DNA of 36,587 nucleotides from Flavobacteriaceae bacterium UBA7433 (GTDB taxonomy: Bacteria > Bacteroidota > Bacteroidia > Flavobacteriales > Flavobacteriaceae), in NCBI GenBank assembly GCA_002477565.1, contig DLQL01000032.1, positions 1 to 36,587 of the forward strand. The letters run 5' to 3'. This document shows, piece by piece, positions 25,833 to 34,020 of the stretch. A program made the translations under genes and the position numbers. The notes under the pieces are model-generated. The model made no database searches. It had not been told where the DNA came from and saw nothing but the letters and a program-made list of their open reading frames with translations. The stretch's first letter is position 1; each line of letters begins with the position of its first letter.

Positions 25833-27143
25833 ATGGCAACACTTGTATTAATCGTCTTTGTAATCGGATACTTGGCAATTACTTTAGAGCACAATTTAAA
25901 AATTGACAAATTAATTCCCGCATTGGCCATGATGGCGATTTGTTGGGCCATATTGGCTTTGGGGCATCTTCCTGTTTTTGAGGTAAATGCGGAATTGAAA
26001 CAATTGATTCCTTCTCACTTGGATGAAATACTCTTGCACCATTTGGGGAAAACTTCTGAAATTTTGGTCTTTTTAATGGGGGCCATGACAATCGTAGAAA
26101 TCATCGATTATTTTGATGGGTTTGCAACCATCAAATCATTTATTAGAACAACGAGTAAAAAGAGATTGCTTTGGATTTTTGCTTTTTTAGCCTTTGTCTT
26201 GTCTGCCATCATCGACAATTTAACAGCCACCATCGTATTGATTTCCATCTTGAGGAAATTGATTGCGGAAAAAGAGACTAAGATTTGGTTTACGGGTCTC
26301 ATTGTGGTGTCAGCAAACGCTGGAGGTGCATGGTCTCCTATTGGAGATGTGACTACGACGATGTTGTGGATTGGCAACAAAGTTTCTGCAGGAAATTTGG
26401 TAAAATTGCTGTTCGTTCCTTCGTTGATCTGTATGTTGGTTCCTGTTTTTATTGCGAGTTATTTGCCCGCCTTTCAAGGACACATTGCACAACAAGAAAC
26501 TTTTGACCAACAAAAAGGAAAATACAGTTCGAGAATGTTGTACCTAGGTTTGGCAGCGATTGTTTTTGTTCCTGTCTTTAAAACAACCACTCACTTGCCT
26601 CCCTATGTTGGAATGATGCTCTCCTTGGCTCTTGTCGCGATTTTTGCTGAGATTTACAGTAACAGAGAGTTTACAATAGGTGCTGCCATCGGAGACGCCC
26701 ACCAAAGTCCTGTTCACAAAGCACTTTCTAAAATAGAGATGCCAAGTATTTTGTTTTTCTTAGGGATTTTATTGGCTGTGGCTGCTTTGGAAAGTTTGGG
26801 AATGCTGTTTCACTTTGCAGAATCTTTGACAGCGAGCATTCCGGACTTGGATGTTGTGGTGATGCTCTTGGGGGTCGGATCGGCAGTCATTGACAATGTT
26901 CCGTTGGTCGCTGCGAGCATGGGGATGTTCCCACAAGGCTTGGACGACCATTTGTGGCATTTTATCGCTTTTTCTGCGGGAACGGGTGGAAGCATGTTGA
27001 TCATCGGTTCTGCCGCCGGAGTTGTAGCGATGGGTATGGAGAAAATAGATTTCTTTTGGTACTTGAAAAAAATATCATGGCTCGCTTTACTGGGCTTCCT
27101 TGCAGGGTCTTTTGCTTTTATGGGACTTCGGATGTTTTTCTAA
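25833..27143 (+). CDS. nhaD: Na+/H+ antiporter NhaD
   Basis: NhaD exchanges cytoplasmic Na+ (or Li+) for external H+ across the inner membrane. The product is almost wholly hydrophobic, with roughly a dozen membrane helices of the ArsB/NhaD (ion transporter) fold. Recognisable family segments are LAITLEH (near the start), FVLSAIIDNLTATIVLI, SANAGGAWSPIGDVTTTMLW, GVGSAVIDNVPLVAA and FSAGTGGSMLIIGSAAGV. The Asp-Asn pairs in IIDN and VIDN lie in the two inverted repeats and probably bind Na+. I choose ATG 25833 (436 residues), since family members begin MxTLxxIVFVIGYLAI; the frame extends to an ATG at 25767. A terminator follows the stop. Confidence 0.93.
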   Translation: MATLVLIVFVIGYLAITLEHNLKIDKLIPALAMMAICWAILALGHLPVFEVNAELKQLIPSHLDEILLHHLGKTSEILVFLMGAMTIVEIIDYFDGFATIKSFIRTTSKKRLLWIFAFLAFVLSAIIDNLTATIVLISILRKLIAEKETKIWFTGLIVVSANAGGAWSPIGDVTTTMLWIGNKVSAGNLVKLLFVPSLICMLVPVFIASYLPAFQGHIAQQETFDQQKGKYSSRMLYLGLAAIVFVPVFKTTTHLPPYVGMMLSLALVAIFAEIYSNREFTIGAAIGDAHQSPVHKALSKIEMPSILFFLGILLAVAALESLGMLFHFAESLTASIPDLDVVVMLLGVGSAVIDNVPLVAASMGMFPQGLDDHLWHFIAFSAGTGGSMLIIGSAAGVVAMGMEKIDFFWYLKKISWLALLGFLAGSFAFMGLRMFF

Positions 27144-27156
27144 TTACAAACACACA

Positions 27157-27188
27157 AATGCCCGATTTTTATCGGGTATTTTTTTTAT
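27157..27188 (+). terminator. Rho-independent terminator after nhaD
   Basis: AATGCCCGAT (27157-27166) pairs with ATCGGGTATT (27171-27180), with one G-T pair and a TTTT loop, and is followed by a run of T. It separates nhaD from the exbB unit. Confidence 0.88.
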
Positions 27189-27263
27189 GATTTTTTATGG
27201 AGATGCAATTTTCAAATTGTATTTTCGTTTTTACAAATGACAACCCATCAAACAGGAGTATTT

Positions 27264-27953
27264 ATGACAACATCATTTCAAGAAACTGCTGCGAATTCAG
27301 CGACAAGTATCCCGGAAGAAAAAACACTTTCCATCCTTTCACTGATTTTGGAAGGGGGCATTGCAGGTCAAATCATCATCGCTCTCTTGTTGGGCTTGTT
27401 GACAGTTTCCCTGTATATTTATTTCGAACGTTTTTTTGCCATCAAATCAGCGAGCAAAGTTGACAAAGACTTTATGAATCAGATCAAAGACCAAGTAGCC
27501 AATGGCAGTTTGGAGGCCGCAAAATCACTTTGTGCCTCGGTAGAAATACCGGTCTCTAATTTGATAGGAACCGGAATTTCTCGAATTGGCAAACCTTTGG
27601 AAGACATCAACACCGCGATTGAAAACGCAGGGAAACTAGAAATTTACAAATTGGAAAAAAACGTCAGTGTCCTGGCAACCATCGCTGGAGCGGCACCCAT
27701 GATTGGTTTTTTAGGAACCGTAATCGGGATGATCATTTCCATCCACGAAATTGCAAACGCAGGAGGACAAATAGATATCAAGCTCCTGGCAGACGGTTTG
27801 TACACCGCCATGACAACCACGGTAGCCGGTTTGATTGTAGGAATCATTTCCTACATCTCTTACAACCATCTCGTGGTAAAAACAGACAAAGTTGTATACC
27901 AGATGGAAGCCAAGTCTGTTGAGTTTTTAGATTTGTTGAACGAACCGGTTTGA
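27264..27953 (+). CDS. exbB: MotA/TolQ/ExbB proton channel family protein
   Basis: ExbB forms the proton-conducting pentamer that powers TonB. The product has an N-terminal helix (about residues 28-50 from this start), a cytoplasmic domain, and two C-terminal helices containing the family signature ISVLATIAGAAPMIGFLGTVIGMI-like segment and GLYTAMTTTVAGLIVGIISYI. I prefer ATG 27264 (229 residues) to ATG 27237 because AGGAG sits seven bases before 27264, unusual for this phylum but clear. A TATTTTCG sequence at 27220-27227 is one mismatch from the -7 consensus. The exbD gene follows after 74 bp. Confidence 0.94.
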   Translation: MTTSFQETAANSATSIPEEKTLSILSLILEGGIAGQIIIALLLGLLTVSLYIYFERFFAIKSASKVDKDFMNQIKDQVANGSLEAAKSLCASVEIPVSNLIGTGISRIGKPLEDINTAIENAGKLEIYKLEKNVSVLATIAGAAPMIGFLGTVIGMIISIHEIANAGGQIDIKLLADGLYTAMTTTVAGLIVGIISYISYNHLVVKTDKVVYQMEAKSVEFLDLLNEPV

Positions 27954-28027
27954 AATCAAAACAGAAAAGGAGGAAGCTATGTGCATCAGTCGCTTGTCAC
28001 ATTTGAGAATAACGAATACTTGTCCGT

Positions 28028-28420
28028 ATGAATTTTAGAGGAAGAAATAAAGTAGATCCCAATTTCAACATGTCGTCCATGACAGACATTGTTTTTTTAC
28101 TGTTGATTTTTTTCATGCTTTCTTCAACATTGGTCACCGTAAATGCCATCGACGTCCTGTTGCCCAAGGCAGGTGGTAAAACAGAAAACAAAGGAACGGT
28201 TGCCGTTTCCATTAGCAAAGAGGCGGTCTTTTATTTGGACGGCAAAGAAGTTTCAAGTGACAGCCTAGAACTGCTTTTAAAAAATGTTTTTTCAGAAAAT
28301 TCAGAGCAAACCTTGGTGATTCGCGGAGACCAAGAAGTTTCTTACAACAAAATTATGTTCGTGATTGACATTGCCAATAGGAATAAAATCAAAATGATAT
28401 TAGCTGTCAAAGGCATCTAA
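28028..28420 (+). CDS. exbD: Biopolymer transport protein ExbD/TolR
   Basis: ExbD is the partner of ExbB. The 130 residues contain the N-terminal VDPNFNMSSMTDIVFLLLIFFML stretch (about 8-30), with the membrane-embedded Asp20 (T-D-I-V-F) that carries protons. After the single helix comes a periplasmic domain ending with VIDIANRNKIKMILAVKG, a normal ExbD end. It lies between exbB and tonB on the same strand. Confidence 0.95.
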   Translation: MNFRGRNKVDPNFNMSSMTDIVFLLLIFFMLSSTLVTVNAIDVLLPKAGGKTENKGTVAVSISKEAVFYLDGKEVSSDSLELLLKNVFSENSEQTLVIRGDQEVSYNKIMFVIDIANRNKIKMILAVKGI

Positions 28421-28454
28421 AAACAAAAGCACATTTACACTTCAATTTGATTGC

Positions 28455-29261
28455 ATGCGTTATTTAAAAACAAAACACGAGAGAAAGGCGGCACTGCTGA
28501 CGGCGATGCTTCTAAGCTTGATGCTTTTGTGGGGCTGTTTTTTTGGGTTGCGCTATATGGACCCACCAGAGGAATACGGAATTGCGATTAATTTTGGGTT
28601 TTCTGATTTCGGAAGTGGTCCTCAACAGCAGGAAGTCGTTGCCTCTTCTCCTAATTCCACCTCGAAAGAGCAAGTTCTGCCTTCTGAGAATCCGGTCCAA
28701 GATGCATCGACAGAAGACTTACTGACTCAAACAGACACTGCCATACCGGTTCTAAAAAACAATTCTTCCAAAGGCAAGGACGGGGCCCCTGAGAAAACAA
28801 TAGAAAAAGAAGTTCCAAAACCTTCAAAAGAAACCCAAAATGCTTTGTCAAATTTGTTGAATGCCAACAAGTCTGAGGGCAAACAAACAAAAAATGAAGG
28901 AGCTACTTCAGTCGATGGATTGCAAGGAAATACAGAAGGAAAACCCAAGGATTCAAAATATTACGGGACTACTGGAGATGGCGGAGATGAGCTCTACAAC
29001 TTGTCAGGAAGGAACCCACTTAGCCGTCCCATTATCAGGCCGAAATGTAACGAAGAAGGGACGGTAGTCGTCAGCATAGAAGTGGATAGGTCCGGCAAAG
29101 TAACACGCGCAACTCCTGGAGTCAAAGGAACAACAAATACCGCCCCCTGCTTGTTGAGTCCTGCCAAAGAAGCCGCCTTGCGAACCCAATGGAATTCCGA
29201 TTCTAAAGCCCCTGCCAAACAGGTGGGTGTGATCGTATATCGGTTTTCACTGTCAGAGTAG
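28455..29261 (+). CDS. tonB: Energy transducer TonB-like protein linked to exbBD
   Basis: The 268-residue protein has a short basic N-terminus, one membrane helix (about 13-33) and a polar linker of about 140 residues, rich in Ser, Glu, Lys and Gly and lacking the long Pro-Lys/Pro-Glu runs of classical TonB. A short C-terminal domain begins about 190 (NPLSRPIIRPKCNEEG) with VVVSIEVDRSGKV and ends in VIVYRFSLSE. This is a TonB C-terminal-like fold of the kind seen next to exbBD and folC in flavobacteria. It most likely completes an ExbB-ExbD-TonB motor. The domain is diverged, so TolA-like use is also possible. It begins 34 bp after exbD. Confidence 0.85.
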   Translation: MRYLKTKHERKAALLTAMLLSLMLLWGCFFGLRYMDPPEEYGIAINFGFSDFGSGPQQQEVVASSPNSTSKEQVLPSENPVQDASTEDLLTQTDTAIPVLKNNSSKGKDGAPEKTIEKEVPKPSKETQNALSNLLNANKSEGKQTKNEGATSVDGLQGNTEGKPKDSKYYGTTGDGGDELYNLSGRNPLSRPIIRPKCNEEGTVVVSIEVDRSGKVTRATPGVKGTTNTAPCLLSPAKEAALRTQWNSDSKAPAKQVGVIVYRFSLSE

Positions 29262-29302
29262 TCTCGACACTTATTTTTTTAACAGACACGTATAAATTCT
29301 CA

Positions 29303-30523
29303 ATGAACTATCAGGAAACTTTAGATTGGATGTTTGTTCAGTTGCCCATGTACCAAAGAAAAGGTGGGGCGGCCTATAAGAAAGACTTGTCAAACACTTT
29401 GTTGTTTTCTAAGGCTTTGGGGGCTCCGGAAAAAAATTTTAAAAGCATCCATGTCGCAGGTACCAATGGGAAGGGGTCTACCAGTCATATGTTGGCTTCA
29501 GTATTGCAGGAAGCGGGTTACAAAGTAGGACTGTATACCTCTCCTCATTTGGTCGATTTTAGAGAGCGCATCAAGATAAATGGGAAAGAGATTTCGAAAG
29601 CTGCTGTCATGGCTTTTGTCGCAGCACAAAAAACCTTTCTCGAGTCACAGCAATTGTCTTTTTTCGAGTTGACTGTCGGCATGGCATTTGACCATTTTAG
29701 CAGAGAAAAAGTTGATTTTGCAGTTGTTGAAGTAGGCTTGGGAGGACGCCTAGATTCTACAAATATCTTGCTTCCTGAAGTTTCTGTAATCACGAACATT
29801 GGTTTGGATCACACCCAGTTTTTAGGGACTACTTTGGAAAAAATCGCCTTTGAAAAAGGGGGAATTATAAAAGAGGGAGTACCTGTGGTTATCGGGGAAT
29901 ACCAGCCGGAGACATTTCCTGTTTTTGAGCGCTTGTCCAAAGAGCGGAATGCACCACTTTCCTTATCTTCGACTCTTGTGGAACAGACACCAACTTCTGA
30001 TTTAAAGGGCAGCTACCAAAGCCACAACCTCAAAACGGTTGTTCAGACGGTCGTTGTTTTAAATGCGTTGGGGCATGTAGTTGCTGACGAGGCACTCCAA
30101 ACAGGCTTGCAAAGTGTGGTTTCCAATACGGGTTTGTTGGGGCGTTGGCAACTTTTGAATGCCGCTCCAAGGACCATTTGCGACACGGCACACAACAATG
30201 AAGGGTTGAGTTATACTATGGCCCAGTTGAGGGAGACAAACTATGAAAATTTACACCTTGTTTTGGGGATGGTTTCGGACAAAGATTTGGAGTCTATTTT
30301 GCCTTTGTTTCCAACAAATGCGACCTATTATTTTTGCAAACCCAGTTTGGAGAGAGGCCTCGATTCGAAACTTTTACAAGAGAAAGCACTCGCTTATGGC
30401 TTGGAGGGGACTCGCTTTGATTCTGTGAGTCAGGCATATAAAAGAGCACAAGAGGCTGCAACCAAAAATGACTGTATTTATATAGGAGGAAGCACTTTTG
30501 TGGTGGCAGAAGTATTGCAATAA
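29303..30523 (+). CDS. folC: Bifunctional dihydrofolate synthase / folylpolyglutamate synthase
   Basis: FolC joins glutamate to dihydropteroate and then adds further glutamates to reduced folates. The 406-residue Mur ligase-like protein has the ATP loop G-T-N-G-K-G-S (53-59), YTSPHLVDFRERIKING (about 78-94), the metal-site region VEVGLGGRLDSTN (about 142-154), ITNIGLDHTQFLG and the late catalytic segment HNNEG (with DTAHN). The start at ATG 29303 matches the family (YQETLDWMF). It follows tonB by 41 bp, an association I recall from flavobacterial genomes, with no evident functional link. Confidence 0.96.
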   Translation: MNYQETLDWMFVQLPMYQRKGGAAYKKDLSNTLLFSKALGAPEKNFKSIHVAGTNGKGSTSHMLASVLQEAGYKVGLYTSPHLVDFRERIKINGKEISKAAVMAFVAAQKTFLESQQLSFFELTVGMAFDHFSREKVDFAVVEVGLGGRLDSTNILLPEVSVITNIGLDHTQFLGTTLEKIAFEKGGIIKEGVPVVIGEYQPETFPVFERLSKERNAPLSLSSTLVEQTPTSDLKGSYQSHNLKTVVQTVVVLNALGHVVADEALQTGLQSVVSNTGLLGRWQLLNAAPRTICDTAHNNEGLSYTMAQLRETNYENLHLVLGMVSDKDLESILPLFPTNATYYFCKPSLERGLDSKLLQEKALAYGLEGTRFDSVSQAYKRAQEAATKNDCIYIGGSTFVVAEVLQ

Positions 30524-30538
30524 AAAAGAGAAAAAATG

Positions 30539-30569
30539 TTGGTGAATTTAAATAACTGTCCTATATTTG
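30539..30569 (+). promoter_or_regulatory. Promoter of the tRNA-Val pair
   Basis: TTG at 30539-30541 and TATATTTG at 30562-30569 (exact TAnnTTTG) are spaced 20 bases apart, the best-formed promoter in the window. Transcription would begin near 30573, about seven bases before the first tRNA. Confidence 0.8.
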
Positions 30570-30579
30570 CCACCGCTAA

Positions 30580-30654
30580 GGGCAATTAGCTCAGTTGGTT
30601 CAGAGCACCTCGTTTACACCGAGGGGGTCGGGGGTTCGAATCCCTCATTGCCCA
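30580..30654 (+). tRNA. tRNA-Val (anticodon TAC)
   Basis: A complete cloverleaf: acceptor GGGCAAT pairs with ATTGCCC, the D arm contains AGCTCAGTTGGTTCAGAGC, the anticodon stem CCTCG/CGAGG frames loop TTTACAC with anticodon TAC, and the T arm contains GGTTCGAATCC. The discriminator is A at 30654. The next bases are CAA, so CCA is not encoded and must be added by the CCA-adding enzyme. Confidence 0.95.
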
Positions 30655-30656
30655 CA

Positions 30657-30683
30657 AAAAAAGTTCGTTTTACGGACTTTTTT
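30657..30683 (+). terminator. Hairpin with T-run between the two tRNAs
   Basis: AAAAAAGTTCG pairs with CGGACTTTTTT around TTTTA, with one G-T pair. It could end part of the transcription after the first tRNA, or act as a processing hairpin if the two are cotranscribed. No separate promoter is seen before the second tRNA. Confidence 0.65.
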
Positions 30684-30692
30684 GCTTTCAAA

Positions 30693-30770
30693 GGGTCATT
30701 AACTCAGTTGGTTCAGAGTGTTACCTTGACAGGGTAGAAGTCACTGGTTCGAATCCAGTATGACCCACCA
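30693..30770 (+). tRNA. tRNA-Val (anticodon GAC)
   Basis: Acceptor GGGTCAT pairs with ATGACCC, the anticodon stem TTACC/GGTAG (one T-G pair) frames loop TTGACAG with anticodon GAC, and the T arm has GGTTCGAATCC. The discriminator A is followed by an encoded CCA (30768-30770), unlike the first tRNA. Anticodon GAC reads valine codons GUC and GUU; it should not be mistaken for Asp (GTC). Confidence 0.93.
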
Positions 30771-30809
30771 AAAAAACCCAACGAATCAACTGATTCGTTG
30801 GGTTTTTTT
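30771..30809. terminator. Bidirectional terminator between tRNA-Val and rodA
   Basis: CCCAACGAATCA (30777-30788) pairs with TGATTCGTTGGG (30791-30802), preceded by six A and followed by seven T. It ends the tRNA transcript on the plus strand and can end the mre-rodA transcript on the minus strand. Confidence 0.92.
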
Positions 30810-30869
30810 CTTTTCAAAATAGGTTGTTTTCAAAACCACCTCCTTACAACGCGAGTTCCTGAGTTGTTT

Positions 30870-32147
30870 TCACAATTCGTAGGACCTGCTGGCATCTAAC
30901 TTTATAAAAAGAAACAGCAAGACCGTAAATCCCCACAAGGCAGAACCTCCATAGCTAAAAAAGGGCAGTGGGATTCCGATGGTAGGAAACAAGCCAATGA
31001 CCATACCGATATTGATTGTATAGTGGAAAAAAAAGACCGCGGCAATTCCGTAGCCATACACCCTGCTAAAAGTTGTTTTTTGGCGTTCTGCAAGGTACAG
31101 AATGCGCAGTACAAAAGCGGTAAACAAAAGAACCAACAAGGAGCTTCCTAGAAAGCCCCACTCTTCTCCAAGGGCACTAAAAATATAGTCGGTGTGTTGT
31201 TCTGGTACAAAGTCTCCTCGGGTTCGATCTCCTTGTAAAAACCCCTTTCCGGAGAATCCTCCAGACTTGACAGTCAAAACAGATTGGTTGGTATTGTACC
31301 CCACGCCTTTGGTGTCGTTATTTTTTCCGAGTAAAATATTGAACCGATCTCGGTGGCGTTGTTCAAAGACAGAGTTGAATACATAATCGACACTAAATAG
31401 GAACAGTCCAACGATGGCAAAGAGTCCGAATATTTTTGCCCAATGAAATTTCAAAGATTTTTTTTTGTAAAGCAGCACGTAGAGTATAAAGAGCACCAAG
31501 AGGACGTAACAAACAAGGAGTACCGATTGAAAGCCAAAAGCCAAGGTGAGCAAAAACAATAAAATAGCAATTGCCCCAATTGTGATGAAGTGAAGAGGAA
31601 GGCCTTCTCTGTACAAGACAAAGAAAAAGGAAATATAGACCAATGCAGATCCCGGATCGGGCTGTAATGTAATCAGGGCAGCAGGGAGAAATATAAGGAC
31701 AATTGCCTTTACTTGGTTTTTGACCAATTTCAAATCGTATTGACGGTCACTCACAAGTCGGGCAAGAGCAAGCGCCGTTGCAAATTTTACAAATTCGGAG
31801 GGTTGCAGGCTGAAATTGCCCAGACTGTACCACGATGTGGCGCCGTTGATGGTTTTCCCAAAAACAAAAAGACCCAGCAGTGAGCTGAGGGAGAGGATGT
31901 AGAGAATGGAAGCAAATTTTTCGTAGGTTTTGGCGTCAAAAAACAAGAGAATTACAATCAGTACAAAACTCAGGGAAATCCATAGGAGTTGTTTGCCGTA
32001 CTTGGTTCCGAAGTCCAAAATTTCATGAGCTTGCTCTGTCACAGATGCGGCGTAGATATTCATCCATCCGAAAGCTATTAAAAATAAATAGAGCAATACC
32101 AAGGTCAGGTCAACCCCATAAAAAATATTGGTTCTTTTGGTTCTCAT
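30870..32147 (-). CDS. rodA: Rod shape-determining protein RodA (SEDS glycosyltransferase)
   Basis: RodA polymerises lipid II into glycan strands for the lateral wall, working with PBP2. The 425-residue membrane protein has about ten helices and the SEDS signatures: LQPSEFVKFA (114-123), QPDPGSALV (162-170), GVGYNTNQSVLTVKSGGFSGKGFLQG (281-306) and FVPEQHTDYIFSALGEEWGF (313-332), with Asp320 the probable catalytic Asp. The C-terminal GIPLPFFSYGGS motif is intact. The ATG overlaps the PBP2 stop by four bases. It is last in the mre operon, before a bidirectional terminator. Confidence 0.97.
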   Translation of the reverse strand: MRTKRTNIFYGVDLTLVLLYLFLIAFGWMNIYAASVTEQAHEILDFGTKYGKQLLWISLSFVLIVILLFFDAKTYEKFASILYILSLSSLLGLFVFGKTINGATSWYSLGNFSLQPSEFVKFATALALARLVSDRQYDLKLVKNQVKAIVLIFLPAALITLQPDPGSALVYISFFFVLYREGLPLHFITIGAIAILLFLLTLAFGFQSVLLVCYVLLVLFILYVLLYKKKSLKFHWAKIFGLFAIVGLFLFSVDYVFNSVFEQRHRDRFNILLGKNNDTKGVGYNTNQSVLTVKSGGFSGKGFLQGDRTRGDFVPEQHTDYIFSALGEEWGFLGSSLLVLLFTAFVLRILYLAERQKTTFSRVYGYGIAAVFFFHYTINIGMVIGLFPTIGIPLPFFSYGGSALWGFTVLLFLFIKLDASRSYEL

Positions 32148-34009
32148 TGTTTTGCGTTCAATTGTTTTTCATAGACATCGTTCAGGTCGCTGTTTAGCAT
32201 CTTTTGTTCCCACCACTTGTTTGAAATAGTTCCCCTAAGGTATTTTTCAATCATCAAACTGGCGATAGGAGCAGCGATGTTGGATCCAAAACCGCCATTT
32301 TCAATGTAAACAGCCAAAGCTATTTGAGGGTTTGTTTTGGGGGCAAATGCGACAAAAATAGAATGGTCTTCAAATTGAATTTTTTTGCCGTCAATGCGTT
32401 TGAAATTTTCAGCAGTCCCCGTTTTTCCACAAATTTCAATGGTTTTCAATTGAACGTGCTTTGCAGTACCGGTTTTAAAAACATCGTGCATGCCTTCGAC
32501 GATGGGTTTGTAGTGCTTTTCATCGACCGTTGTCAGGTGCTTTTGAGTGTACTTTGGATTGCTGATGGGGGTTCCCTCGACTTTCTTTAAAATATGTGGT
32601 GTGTAGAAAAAACCTCTATTGGCAATAGCGGCTGTCATGTTTGCCAACTGGATTGGAGTGGTCAATATTTGTCCTTGCCCAATTGCATTGGAAATGGTGT
32701 AGGTAGCTCTCCACCGTCCATCGGGATACCAACGATTGTACAAGGCAGCATCGGGGACCAATCCTTTTTTCCCTTGGGGAAGGTCGTAGCCCAAATATTG
32801 ACCCAAACCAAAACTTTGTACGTGTTTGCTCCATACATCCATGCCTTCCGCTGCAGTGGGGTATTTTTCAATGATTCTTCGATATACGTTGGAGAAGTAA
32901 CTGTTGCAAGATTTGGCAATTCCCTTTCTCAGTTCAATCGGGCGGTTGTATATGTCACAGTGACAGCCCATAAATTCTTTTTCCCGCGCACCGTATCGGT
33001 ATCCGTGGTAACAATAGAAAGGGGTATTTGGACGGATGACTCCTTCCTGAAGGCCAATCAGTCCTTGTATCATTTTAAAGGGAGATCCGGGAGCGTATTG
33101 AGCCAACAGGCTTCTGTCGTACATGGGTTTGTTTACTGTGTCGTTGAAAAAAAGGGTGGAGTGTTTGGAGCGCAAACGTCCAACCATCAGATTGGGGTTG
33201 TAGTTGGGCAAGGTAATCAAACTCAAGATCTCTCCTGTTGCAGGTTGCAAAGCGACAATTCCTCCCCTTTTTCCTGCCATCAAAGATTCTCCGTATTGTT
33301 GGAGTTCAATGTCCAGTGTCAAGGTGAGGTCTTTTCCAGATTTGGGGAGGGTGTCAAAGCGTCCCTGTTTATAAGTCCCTGTAATTTTGTTGAACCGATC
33401 TCGCTGTACATACTTCACTCCTTTGACCCCTCGGAGTAATTTTTCGTATTGTTTTTCTACACCTGTTGTTCCAATGAGTTCACCAGCGTGGTAATAGGGG
33501 TTTTTACGTGCTGTTTCGTCATTGACTTCATTTACATAGCCCAAGACGTTGGCAGCAACTGTCAAAGGGTAGTATCTCAGGGATTTTTTGTCGATGTAAA
33601 ACCCTTTGTACTTGTGCATTTTTTCTTGAAGGGCGGCAAAATCTTCTTTTGAGATGTGTGCTAAAAAAACGGAGGGCAACCTCGAAGACCATTTTTGAGC
33701 TTTTTGAAAGCGTTTTAAAAAGGAGGCTTTTTCAATGTTCAGCAATTGGCAAAACTCCAAGGTGTCTAAAGATTTTACCTCCCTTGGAATGACCATCAGA
33801 TTGTAGGATCTTTTGTTGGTGACCAACAGCGAGCCTTCTCGGTCAAAAAGATACCCTCGTTCGGGATAGGTAAAAATTCTTTTCACAGCAGAACTTTCCA
33901 AACTGATTCCTTGGTCTGTGCTCGTTAAAATTTGAAGTGAAAACAATTTCCCTAGAAAGACAATTGCCACAAGAAGGATAAAAAAAGTCAAGAGATACCC
34001 TCGTTTCAC
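32144..34009 (-). CDS. mrdA: Penicillin-binding protein 2 (elongation transpeptidase)
   Basis: PBP2 crosslinks new lateral-wall peptidoglycan. The 621-residue protein has an N-terminal anchor helix (5-27), the pedestal domain with RGYLFDREGSLL (51-62) and a C-terminal transpeptidase domain. Active-site motifs are S-P-F-K with Ser309 as nucleophile and Lys312, S-C-N at 367-369, and K-T-G at 529-531 followed by TAEN. The S-P-F-K variant replaces the more familiar S-T-x-K middle residues, but the catalytic Ser and Lys are kept. It lies between mreD (11-bp gap) and rodA (4-bp overlap). Confidence 0.96.
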   Translation of the reverse strand: MKRGYLLTFFILLVAIVFLGKLFSLQILTSTDQGISLESSAVKRIFTYPERGYLFDREGSLLVTNKRSYNLMVIPREVKSLDTLEFCQLLNIEKASFLKRFQKAQKWSSRLPSVFLAHISKEDFAALQEKMHKYKGFYIDKKSLRYYPLTVAANVLGYVNEVNDETARKNPYYHAGELIGTTGVEKQYEKLLRGVKGVKYVQRDRFNKITGTYKQGRFDTLPKSGKDLTLTLDIELQQYGESLMAGKRGGIVALQPATGEILSLITLPNYNPNLMVGRLRSKHSTLFFNDTVNKPMYDRSLLAQYAPGSPFKMIQGLIGLQEGVIRPNTPFYCYHGYRYGAREKEFMGCHCDIYNRPIELRKGIAKSCNSYFSNVYRRIIEKYPTAAEGMDVWSKHVQSFGLGQYLGYDLPQGKKGLVPDAALYNRWYPDGRWRATYTISNAIGQGQILTTPIQLANMTAAIANRGFFYTPHILKKVEGTPISNPKYTQKHLTTVDEKHYKPIVEGMHDVFKTGTAKHVQLKTIEICGKTGTAENFKRIDGKKIQFEDHSIFVAFAPKTNPQIALAVYIENGGFGSNIAAPIASLMIEKYLRGTISNKWWEQKMLNSDLNDVYEKQLNAKQ

Positions 34010-34020
34010 TGCAGTTTGTT

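Noticed and set aside
28455..28560. Possible lipobox (LLWGC) in the exbBD-linked TonB-like protein.
   Set aside because: Trp at the -2 position and a continuing hydrophobic run after Cys fit a membrane helix better than a lipoprotein signal.
30721..30740. Second tRNA read as tRNA-Asp because of TTGAC.
   Set aside because: The seven-base loop TTGACAG places GAC, not GTC, at the anticodon, so the amino acid is valine.
33040..33100. PBP2 nucleophile motif S-P-F-K seen as a possible inactivating change.
   Set aside because: Ser and Lys are kept with correct spacing and the S-C-N and K-T-G motifs are intact, so activity is expected.
32594..33439. Open frame of 281 codons on the plus strand opposite the PBP2 gene.
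   Set aside because: It lies wholly inside a gene with intact catalytic motifs, has no recognisable domain and arises from codon bias on the opposite strand.
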